Source of the DNA: Synchiropus splendidus
Lineage: Eukaryota > Chordata > Actinopteri > Syngnathiformes > Callionymidae
Assembly: GCF_027744825.2 (NCBI RefSeq)
Contig: NC_071342.1
Coordinates: 23,156,001-23,220,000, forward strand
Direction of reading: 5' to 3'
Length of the DNA: 64,000 nucleotides
A program made the position numbers and the translations under genes. Of this stretch, positions 54,907-64,000 are shown piece by piece (the first letter of the stretch is position 1; every line of letters begins with the position of its first letter). Below the pieces are notes generated by a model, which did not search any database, had not been told where the DNA came from, and was given only the letters and a program-made list of their open reading frames with translations.

Positions 54907-56224
54907 GGTTTGTAGTCCGTCCACAATGATGACGTTGTATAGGAGCGACGATACGTAGACGCTGCCATGTTGCCGATGGCAACTCGATCACGTGTCAACT
55001 GTCGAAAAAGGTTTTGTCTTATTTCTGTGATTTTCAAGATTTCGTTTTTTAAACCGTCTTTTTATTTTCTGGAACTAACTTTGGTTTTTAATGTGTCTAC
55101 ACTGTAAATAAGTTCAGATGTTTCTTCTATTCCATTTTATTTTATTCTACTCTATTGTGATGTTTTCAGTGAATATTAGTGTTTTTTTTAGTAACTAGTA
55201 TGTTTTCTTACTAACATATTGTATTCAATTTATATATTTATTCCTCTTTTATCCTGCGTTGGAGTTTTTGTAACAAAAAGCAATTCATCCCAGGTAAATA
55301 AAGTAATTCTGATTCTGATCACAAAGTACTGCAGTACCGTTAAATTCTTAAAAATGGAGAGAAGGGTGAGAATATTTACAATATTAAAGTAAATGTTAAA
55401 CTACACTACTGGCTGCATGAAGATGAAAAACCTGATGGAAAGGAAATAAATATATGTAAAAACACGTTTTGGGTGTGAAAGATTCCATCGGTGGACACAA
55501 GCGTGTTGATGTTCGATAAGCAGGTATAAACATGGCCACCATCATGGCACCCAGACAGAAACAAGTCCTGGTGTGAGGCAGAGAACATTTATTCGTTTTT
55601 ACAGTCCACAGAATGATGAGTAGTTTAGGTTTTTGGTCGTTCAGCTTGCTAGTGCTAACACTCAGCTTCTCCACAACAAACGTCTCATCACTTTGAGGAT
55701 ATTCTCATTGCGCTGTGGACCTCCTCAGCCCTGCTGCTCCAGGACTCCTGCATCACTTGATCCCACCAACAGTCTTGCATCTTTTCAGAGCTCCGCTAAC
55801 CATCAACTGAGAGATAAGTCTAAAGCTCCAGAGAAAGAAGACTCAGTGACATCAACGTGGTCGTCAGGAGACTCTTGTAGATCACATGACTGATGGGCCG
55901 CAGTCATGTTGCGACAGGGTCAAAGGTCAGCGTGTCCTATCACAAACATCTTCATGACCACAAGAACATTCTACATATTTTATCACTCTGTGGTCCTGAA
56001 AGAAGGAGGGAGAAGCAACAACGCTCAGTCGCGTGAACATCACATGCTGTTGTGAAGAAGCTAACGGTTAGCAGCGCTAGCATGGTGACAGGAAACAAAA
56101 CAAACAAGACCCAGCACAGTGAAAAACCTCCTCGTAGGCCACAGCAGTATTGCTCAGAGCATCAACAGGACCTGAGCGGCGGCTGGCGGTTTGAGGCTCG
56201 CTGCTGCTGCACACAGTGCTCGGG
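54907..56224. other. Intergenic region and probable 3' UTR of the GPRIN-like gene
   Basis: The polr1c promoter lies at the left. An AT-rich segment ending at about 55318 in AATAAAGTAATTCTGATTCTGATC looks like the 3' tail of an L2/CR1-type LINE. From about 55580 rightwards it is probably 3' UTR of the GPRIN-like gene, with AATAAA on the minus strand at 55588-55593. No other gene is seen. Confidence 0.45.
55200..55320 (+). mobile_element. Possible L2/CR1-type LINE 3' tail
   Basis: CCAGGTAAATAAAGTAATTC followed by short tandem TGATTC units is the usual 3' terminus of fish L2-type LINEs. No coding part remains. Confidence 0.4.
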
Positions 56225-57379
56225 TCACTCGGCGGTCGCCGTGCCACCTGTGCAGCAGGTCAGGGTGGAGATGGAGTCCATCCTCCTCCGAGCCGGTCGC
56301 GTCCCGGCGCTTCTGCTCTGGCGGGAGGTGTTGGTGTTCTGACGGGACAGTTTGGCTGCACGGCTGGCGGTCTCCTTGATCTGCAGTTCCAGGTGTCTCT
56401 GGATGGCCAGGCCCAGTTCCTCGGGGTCCACAGAGGCCCCATAAACCTCCCAAGTCATCCCCTCAGCATCCCACTTCACCTCTTTCACAGCGGTCTTGGG
56501 CTCAGCGCCGGGCCGTGAGCGCTTGTCCTGGCTGTGGATCTCGTCGGTGACACAGACCTGAGGGTAGACATGCGGGGTTCCGCCCTGGACCGTCTGCACT
56601 GCCACGCTCCTCAGCTCCACCTGAGCAGTCATGGTCCCCGTGCTGCGGCTGGCTCCTCTGGAGGAGTCGCAACACTCCGGATGTGGAACGGAGCCAGGGG
56701 CCACAGGGCTGATCCAGGAGCTGCTGAGGCTGCAGCAGCGCATCAGATGTTTATGGTCCAGTCCCGTCTCACTGAGCGAGGACACGAGGCGCGGCGGTAC
56801 CAGCTGGTGGGCTGCTGGGGCACAGAGGAGGCTGCAGGGGGGCTCTGGAGGCGCTGCTGACCCGTGCAGCTGCGCAGGTGCCAGGACAGGAGGCGGGTGG
56901 CAGTAGGCGGCGAAGGTCTCCTCCAGGGGATGAAGATGAGCGCCGCAGTTCGTGAGACTGCTCATTTTGGAGGGGACATGGTTCTTATCTGTCCCAGTGA
57001 GACCCTGGTGGGGTCCAGGGTGAGCACTCAGACCCGTGCACAGAACTCTATGGCTCTGATGAAGGATGCAGGTCTGGAATGGATCAGGTCTTGGGTGTCC
57101 TGCAGGGTCAGGAGGTCCAACACCCTGTGGAGGGCCAGAGTGATTCTCAGTTCTGATTGTGTCAGGGGTTCGGATGCTCCCCTCCTCACGTGGACCATGT
57201 GACGGACTCAACTGCTGGAGAGTCCCGGGGTGACTGGCTCCGCCTTCCTCCTGAGCAACGTTCCCGTCTGGTCCCACCACGAGTCGCGGGTTGGGAGAGT
57301 TGAGGCAGACGACCTCCACAGGAAGAGAAGCCACAGCAAGCCGGCTAGACTCCGACGCAGGATTCTCCGTCTCTGCCAT
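56225..57379 (-). CDS. G protein-regulated inducer of neurite outgrowth (GPRIN) family protein
   Basis: GPRIN proteins bind activated Gi/o/z alpha subunits at the plasma membrane and promote neurite growth. A single coding exon encodes 384 aa from MAETENPASESS. Most of the protein is low-complexity (Pro/Ser/His-rich), as in the family. The diagnostic part is the C-terminal domain at about residues 298-334: VKEVKWDAEGMTWEVYGASV, then DPEELGLAIQRHLELQI. A Cys pair at residues 375-376 (TLTCCTGG) is a plausible palmitoylation site. An acceptor (GTTTTTCAG) precedes the ATG at 57388. A matching donor (ACAAG|GTAATCC) near 57687 suggests a 5' UTR exon upstream. Which of GPRIN1/2/3 this represents is not clear; it is short for the family. 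Confidence 0.75.
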   Translation of the reverse strand: MAETENPASESSRLAVASLPVEVVCLNSPNPRLVVGPDGNVAQEEGGASHPGTLQQLSPSHGPREEGSIRTPDTIRTENHSGPPQGVGPPDPAGHPRPDPFQTCILHQSHRVLCTGLSAHPGPHQGLTGTDKNHVPSKMSSLTNCGAHLHPLEETFAAYCHPPPVLAPAQLHGSAAPPEPPCSLLCAPAAHQLVPPRLVSSLSETGLDHKHLMRCCSLSSSWISPVAPGSVPHPECCDSSRGASRSTGTMTAQVELRSVAVQTVQGGTPHVYPQVCVTDEIHSQDKRSRPGAEPKTAVKEVKWDAEGMTWEVYGASVDPEELGLAIQRHLELQIKETASRAAKLSRQNTNTSRQSRSAGTRPARRRMDSISTLTCCTGGTATAE

Positions 57380-57387
57380 TGATGAGC

Positions 57388-59735
57388 CTGAAAAACCCAG
57401 AGAGACCCGTCACTCCAAGGCACAAGCAGACACTGAAGACCCTGAAACTCCAACTGTTCGGCTTCCTCACTTCTTCAAGGTCAAAGTTCTCAACTCCTCA
57501 GGAGACCACTGACATGATGTGATCTTCCTCCTTGTCTAAACCCTCAGATGTGACCATGACGCCCCCTCACACACCCTTACACACACACACAGATCTGTGG
57601 AAGGCTCCACCTGTCTCAGTAATGTTTTCACTGAAGATGTTCAAACCAACCGGGAAGTGAAAGGTCTGTAAAATGACAGCGGATTACCTTGTTGTGCTCC
57701 CAGCTGCAGCTCTATCTGCTCCTCATGACTCCAGCTGTGTCCTCTGACGACAGTAGTTCTGTAGTCAGCCTAGAAGGAGGAGGCTCCCCGGCTCATCCAC
57801 AGGTGACCCCGCGCCTCTTCCTCCTCTGCTCCACGTCCCGATCGCTCGCCGCCTCGTCGCTCGTGACAAGATGGAGAACTCCAGATAATCCTCTCCCACA
57901 TCTGATTACAAATGTGAGGATGAAATCTTCAAATCCTGCTGGGAGCAGCAGCGAGCTGCGCTGTGGTTGGCTGCGGTGGTGGGAGGCGGGGGAGGAGGAG
58001 TGGGGGAGAAGATGGTCAGACGTCACCCAGCCTCCACCTGGGAAGAGAGGAGTAGACTGATGCACAGATGAATGAGAGCTCCTCCATCTTCAGCACACTG
58101 CTGCAGCCGCCGCCACCCCTCCTCCCCCTCACTACGAGCCACGTTGCTATGGAAACTGCAGGACTCACTTGAACCGTGTGTCGTTCAGTCTCCGTCGTCA
58201 ATGAGACAACAGCGCTCTAACAAATCCCCCGGGAGCGTGTGGCTCTCACGCACCCAGGAAGCCTCTAAATGGTGCGGCGAGCAGCCTGAGCCAGGCCTCT
58301 TCCGGTTCTCACCAGTCCATCAACAGTTTCTGTGAGGGCTAGAGAGGACATCCGTAGGTGGGCGCCCGAGACATGACCACAGAGTGAGGACGGGTCACCT
58401 TAGAGCCAAAAGTGGCAGGTCGCGTATGTGTTTGTGTCCGCAGTGAAGATTAGCAGCCAGATGCTGCTGAAAGTCAAGTTTGTTTCATCACTACATTAAT
58501 CTGCACATCTGAACATGTGTGCGCGCGCGTGTTCACTCCCTTGCAGCATCAGCACCAGTGCGAGGATTCTAAATGCTGCCCCCTGCAGGATGGAGAAGTC
58601 ACATGACACAGACTCAAGATTAAGATGAACTCTCCGGTCACGTGTCCGATTGTTTAATCTGAGATTATCCGTCTCCGCCCCACAATCAAGGAAACAGAAT
58701 TTGCTCCCCCTCTGATGGTAAAATGAGTCTTGGGCGATCTTGCTTTGATCATGTGATCCCTGGAATGAGTTTCCACATGCAATTTGATGGAAAAGCTGCA
58801 GCTCATCTGTCTCTGTTGGGGATGAAAACAGGAGTGTGTGAGACGTAGATATGTTTGTGTGTGAAGCACCAGCAACATCCGATAGTGTCCAACTCTACAT
58901 TTATTAGAGAAGATACAGTGTTGGCCTTCTGACGTGTTTACAAAACAGAGACGACAGCAGCTTCTGGCTCAGCTCTCAGCCGACAGCACAACATCTGCTT
59001 CCTCGTGTCTCTGGTCCACCACATCCTCCGTCAGCCTCAGCAGCTTCCACCAGGTCCGACCCGGTTACAGTGACCCGCAGAACTCGACACCTTCAGGCGA
59101 TTTTGGGTTCCAGCAGTCCAGGAGGGAATGTGTCAGAGAAGGTTGCATAGAGCAGGACGCCGTCTCTTCTGACTGGAGGTCATGACACCACTGTGCATTC
59201 CAGACCACAGAAACTTCAGGACTAATCCGATAATAGGTTTAGTCTTTTGTTCAGTGGCCACTAGAGGAAGATCTCGGTTGAGTCTGCTTATCTGATGGGT
59301 CACATGGTTCGGTTTGAAGAACGATCAGGACCTGGGAGCTGGAAGACCTCTCTGTGGGTTGACGCCAAGCCAGACCAGAGAAGAGGCGAGCAGCTGAGAC
59401 AAACACCTCATATTTACACCGTCTGCTTCAGAACCTCCACGGAGGCGGGGGGAGGGCGCCCCCTGAAGTTCATAAGAGTCTGATAGTGTTTGGCACTTGA
59501 GCGCGTGAGTGAGTCTCCGCCCCCTGACTGTTTACAACCGTTCAAAAAAGGATGACCGTGTCACACTGAGCTGTGGAAGATCATGTGCCTCAGTCACCAT
59601 CATGTGCCCAGCTCACCCCAGAACCGCCCAGCACTGAGCTCCAGCCACAGCTCAGTGTGTGTGAGTGAGTGAGTGTGTGTCGCTGCCTCTCCGGCCTAGG
59701 CGGTCCAGACTTCAGTCTTGCGCTTCTGTGAGGGC
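57388..59735. other. Upstream region of the GPRIN-like gene and 3' UTR of the NDST gene
   Basis: A probable non-coding 5' exon of the GPRIN-like gene begins right of the donor at about 57687 and lies in GC-rich sequence to about 58200. From about 58890 rightwards is the probable NDST 3' UTR, with AATAAA on the minus strand at 58900-58905. I see no further gene. Confidence 0.5.
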
Positions 59736-62700
59736 TCAACTCCAGCTGGTGCTCTGGAGCTCTTGTCGCAGCCAGGACGGCAACGGTTGACCCAGTCGGT
59801 TCAGCAGATGCAGGAGCTCCAGGTTGTGATCACGGTAGAACTCGGCCAAGAAGGCACGAGACTGTGGAGGAGGGAGAGAGGTAAGTGCACTGAGCCAGTG
59901 CGAGGGCGCCACCTGTCCAGACACTTTACCTCGGGACTCATCTCAGGATACTTCCGGCCTTTGCTCTTGCCCAGACACTTGGAGCGGCCTCCTTCCAGCC
60001 GCTGGCACCAGAACCCTTTGCTGTCGTCGAACCTGAGGGAGAACAGGTCATCTGTCATCACGAAGGTCACGAGGTGGTGAAGACAGAAGGACTGAGGGAG
60101 GTGCGGAGGTAAGTTCACTCTATATCAGCACTGGGAGGAAGTACTCAGCTAAAACGGCAGGTAGACAAACAGCTCCAGAACAAGCTCATGGGTTGGAGAG
60201 CTGCGGACTCTTCTGTCACGTGGCACAGAAGGTGAGTAGAACCTGACCACCTCCAGAGCCTTGTGACTCCAGATGTGGACACAGATCTCCTGAGATACTG
60301 GATGCACTGAGGAGAGCGACTCACATCAGAGCCTGAGTGTAGTTGAAGATGGGCGTGACCCCGAGAAACCTCTGGATGCCGTCCATCACCAGGGCAGGAT
60401 TGGAGCGCAGGAGAGCGCCGTCCACGATGTGCAGCTGTGGAGACACACACACACAAAATGAGGAAGGATGTGACACAGAAAATGAGGAAGGATGTGGCTG
60501 GAGTTCCACCGTCTTCTCACCTGGTTCGGCTGGTAGTGCAGCAGCCAGCGCTCCAGGTGAGTGGCGTAGGTCCCTGGGTTCAGGCAGCGTCTCTGGAGGG
60601 TCAGCAGGTCTCTGGCGGCCGATGGCTCTGCGGTCACCACGGCGTGGAAGCTGTTGTTGAGGGCGGCCGGGTCCTGGTGGGCTCGCTGGTGCTGCTCACA
60701 CGCACAAACGCACCACTCAGACCAGCCGCTCTGCACACAGGTACGGGAGGGTGATGTGGGGGCTCACCTGGTACCAGGAGTAGGCCCGGTCAGAGGGGTT
60801 GATGAGCACCGCCAGGATCTTGGCCCTGGGAAGCAGAGCCGCAGCTCGCTTGGCGGCAGCCTCCGTGTCGAAGTAGTTGGCACTTTTTTCAAACATGAAG
60901 TCGGTGCTGACGTTGGAGGGGAACGGGAAGAAGTCCATGTACCTGCCGGGACAAGACAAGAAGGCGTGCATGAGAATGGAGCGACACCTGGTGTGGGGTC
61001 AGGCTGGAAGGTACCTCAGCTAGGATTGGAATAACACGTACAACCAAATGAAGTCTAAATCATGGAGCTGGAGCTTGTGCAAGTTCGAAGACGCACCTGA
61101 AAACTCACCTCAGGACAGACACACGGCCCAAACTGAGTTCAATCCAGTCTACAGGGGTTAGCTTTAAGGTGTTTCCATTATGTTGTCCAACCCCTGTAGA
61201 TCTCCACTACAGGCAACCGTGCATCCCAACGTCGCCCCAGGTGAGAACCTGGACAGCTAAAAAGCAGCACATAGTCTGGGACGACAGACTTACCAATCAA
61301 TGCCGTTGTCATAGTTGCCGCCGCTGAAGAACTGGATCTCTTCGAAGGTGGTGGGACTGGGGAAGGAGCTGGTGATGGCCGGGTGCAGGCTGAGGAAGGA
61401 GTGTAGAGCCGTGGTGCCTGAGTGCAGCCAGAACACGGTCAGAACAAAGACGTTTCCACATCAGAGGGAAGAGAGTGAGCACCTGTTTTCTGAGGTCCGA
61501 TGACCAGGAACTTGGGAAGACGGTCGCAGGTTTTCTCTTTGGACCAGATGTCTTTATGTCTCTTGTCATGACAGGGGTTCTGGGGAGTAAGAGCATCTGT
61601 GAGTCTCCGTTCATCACCCACATGGTGACATCAATGAAGTGTTTTTCAACTGGTGCACCGTGAGTGCCGTTGGCGCGGGAAATGATTCAGTTTCACCTCA
61701 TTTGTCCGGAGATAGAGGTGGGAGATGACACTATAGATCTATGCTGATGCTCCTCTTCCCACACACTCACAGCCAGGAAGCCGCTCACATGCTTAACTTC
61801 CAGCTGTTTTTAAAGCTGATGCGCCTCTAACTTGACCACACACTTTCCTCTCAGAACCATGGAGGGAGAGAGGGAGGGATCCTTGTCGGAGCCGCCAGCA
61901 TGCCAAAGATTGTCCGCACTGCAGAGCTAAAAGCTAACGTGACATCTCACTTCAAAACTTTATTGATACTCATGGACTGTCAAAGTTTACCCTCTAAAGA
62001 TGGGCTAAAAACTAAATGCATAACCAAAAATAATGCGCTTCAAAAAGTGAAGCGAGAAAGAAACGTTATGAAGCTGAGGCAAAGAAAGCTAGGATAAAAG
62101 CATGCAAAAGAGGTTGTGATCAAATAAAAACAGTTGTTTAAAGTACATAAATCATGGTATATTTCTTCCATATAGTCCACCCCCTTCTAGAGACACTTTA
62201 GGCAAACACACTTGCTGCATTTGTCGGCTGTCAAATGCCGCGGAGCTGGAGAGCGCAGCGCCATCACGGTCTCATCATGTTCACGTGTGCAGGTCCAATG
62301 CAGCGAGTGAGCTGCTTGTTTATGGAATTCATTGTGATATGCAGAATTGTCATTGTGGAGATTGTGTTTGGCGGAATATGGTGTACGACAAGTTATCGCC
62401 CATCCCTCGTCAGTAGCGACAATTCCAGGTTTAGGTACCACAGCAACTTGCGTAATGTGTTGAGATACATTGCGTACTGACTTGGTGCCACATCTGTTCC
62501 GGGCTGAGCATGTGACAACACACGAACACAGGACTAGAGAGTGGACCGCCTCACCTGCCAGAGGGGGTCTCTCTCCTCTGGGAAGATCTGGAAGTACTTC
62601 TCTGCCAAGCGCACCGGCGGCAGCGTCTGCAGCTTCAGGTTGGTCCAGCACTGGACAAACTTGACCAGGGACTCGAAGGTGTAAAGGCCCAGACGGTTAT

Positions 62701-63007
62701 TGCCGTAGTTGGAGAGGTGAGTCATGAAGATACTGATCTGAGAAGGGAGGACGCACCAGTCGGCCATGTTAGCAGTGTGTGTGCACCGGCTCGCCGTTAT
62801 TAACCTGAGCACCCTGCACAATGATCTCCACCATAACTGCACCTCACTAAACTACTACGGACATCTGGAGTGTCTTACAGGGTTGAGGAGGACAGTGAGG
62901 AAGAGCTCTCCTCCTCTGATGCTCTTGTCTAGTTCCTTGGAGCCTCCTGGGTACTCATTATAGAAGATGGTGTGTGTGAAGAGTCCACACGTCTGTCTGG
63001 GCAACAC
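59736..63007 (-). CDS. Heparan sulfate N-deacetylase/N-sulfotransferase (NDST), last nine exons
   Basis: NDSTs are Golgi type II enzymes that de-acetylate and N-sulfate GlcNAc in nascent heparan sulfate using PAPS. Exons: 62879-63007, 62555-62737, 61483-61579, 61294-61417, 60768-60942, 60521-60691, 60325-60434, 59930-60032, 59736-59861; phases close, giving about 406 C-terminal residues. Exon 1 here ([20 protein letters not shown]) is the end of the deacetylase. [20 protein letters not shown] is the PAPS 5'-phosphosulfate loop with the catalytic Lys, [16 protein letters not shown] the 3'-phosphate motif, and [20 protein letters not shown] the disulfide loop. It ends [19 protein letters not shown]. 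The paralogue (NDST2 versus NDST3/4-like) is not resolved. The 5' half lies beyond the right edge. An hAT-like copy sits in one intron. Confidence 0.93.
61637..62220. mobile_element. hAT-like non-autonomous element, copy D (right end lost; NDST intron)
   Basis: The left end AAGTGTTTTTCAACTGG matches the family terminus with one change. The interior (TTTCACCTCA, ACCATGGAGGGAGAGAGGGA, TTTATTGATACTCATGGACT) matches copies B and C. The right terminus is missing, and a second repeat begins at about 62226. Confidence 0.75.
62226..62412. repeat. Second copy of the right half of the 38851-39404 repeat
   Basis: Shared blocks in order: CGGAGCTGGAGAGCGCAGCG, CATGTTCACGTGTGCAGGTC, GTTTATGGAATTCATTGTGA, and the right end ACAAGTTATCGCCCATCCCT. 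The left half is absent, and it abuts the truncated hAT-like copy D. Confidence 0.7.
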
Positions 63008-64000
63008 CTGAACACAAGACACAATGGCGTCAGCCAACAAATCTGGATCTTTACAGGGTTTCTGCAGGTGTCACTTGCTTTTTCCTGCCATTTAAACTAA
63101 GTTCATGCTCTACAAAATAAGAACAAAATAGAGACAAAAGTCATTGAATAGATTTTTGGAATATTCATGCCTGAAATGGCATGAAAAAACTAACTTTGAT
63201 GGTGAGAAGCATTAAAAATTATGCAAACTTGATGGAACAAAATACTGTTTTTCACGATTTACTTGGATTCTATCCACATGTACTTTATTTTGTCTCATAT
63301 TTGGGAAAATAGACATCTAAATATATATCATTTTTATTTTCATTTTTTATTTATGGAGATCGGACAGGGCAAAAATAATATGAAAATTAAATGGCAGAAA
63401 AATTTAACCAAAATCAAAATTTTCATAGCTGGACACTCCCTGAAAATCTGACATTGATGGGCCTTATTGTTTCCACATTTTCTCCAACATGCTGATGAGT
63501 TGTTACCAATACATGACATCTGAGCTGATCTGCTAAATTCAAGACAACTTTGCAAGATAGTACATTTATAATGTCCAATACATATTGTTGTCCATTCCTC
63601 TTCTGAAATGCATCCTTCCTTCCTGTTATTTCTCTTTTACACATACTTTGTTTTGAGATGCATCAACGCTGTTATTTTGTAGCATCTCATCTCAAATAAT
63701 TCAATTAATGCTTTAGTTTCAACTCTAATCTTTTTCAATTTTCTTATAAAGGAAGATATGGATAAAAATCATCCTTTTCCAAAGCATGTTCCTCTTTCAA
63801 TATTTCACAACTTGGTAGCGATCCATCCTTTTATTATGCTACAGATTGCGGTGAAGTCTATAGAGATGTCTATATACTCCAAAAAAATCGTAAACTTGTA
63901 CTTTATAATACTGTTGAACATCGAAGTTCATGCTTTTTATTGCCAGTTCAGGACTGAATTTTCAGATAATTTCCATGCTTTTCAATGACCCGCATAAATC
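63008..64000 (-). other. NDST intron upstream of the first visible exon
   Basis: AT-rich sequence, possibly partly a repeat (63055 CAGGGTTTCTGCAGGT and 63428 AGCTGGACACTCCCTG look like worn inverted ends). No exon is recognised. Confidence 0.45.

Overview
This window is vertebrate nuclear DNA, most likely from a ray-finned (percomorph-type) fish. The genes are split into many short exons with GT-AG introns, often only 60-100 bp long. The DNA between them is rich in microsatellites, decayed LINEs and small non-autonomous DNA transposons. There are no bacterial operons, CRISPR arrays or phage. I rebuilt the gene models by hand from splice sites, reading-phase continuity and remembered protein families. 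Every phase closes, but no database search was possible.

Layout, left to right: the 5' end of piezo1 (-; three exons, the rest lies off the left edge); cdt1 (+; 10 exons); aprt (-; 5 exons); a decayed LINE; tk2 (+; 9 exons); a SPATA2/SPATA2L-like gene (-; 5 exons) whose last intron holds a 32-bp minisatellite; nvl (+; 23 exons); degs1 (-; 3 exons); fbxo28 (-; 5 exons); polr1c (-; 9 exons); a GPRIN-family gene with one coding exon (-); and the last nine exons of an NDST-family heparan sulfate N-deacetylase/N-sulfotransferase (-; 5' part lies off the right edge).

The gene order keeps two ancient vertebrate blocks. One is PIEZO1-CDT1-APRT (human 16q24). The other is NVL-DEGS1-FBXO28 (human 1q42), with relative orientations preserved. 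TK2 and SPATA2L, also human chromosome 16 genes, bridge the two; POLR1C, GPRIN and NDST follow on the right. The genes are housekeeping or signalling genes with no single shared pathway: mechanosensation, replication licensing, purine and pyrimidine salvage, ubiquitin and TNF signalling, ribosome biogenesis, ceramide synthesis, SCF ligase, RNA polymerase I/III, G-protein signalling and heparan sulfate modification.

I found no new multigene system. The more unusual signals are structural. A minisatellite is built from repeated 5' splice-site sequence next to the real donor of the SPATA2-like gene. A (TA)n tract is enclosed by a perfect ~50-bp palindrome. Several non-autonomous transposons have recognisable target-site duplications, including one inside a CA microsatellite. 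A four-copy hAT-like family includes one copy with both ends intact. YY1-type motifs overlap the start codons of fbxo28 and polr1c, and an E2F-type motif lies just upstream of cdt1.
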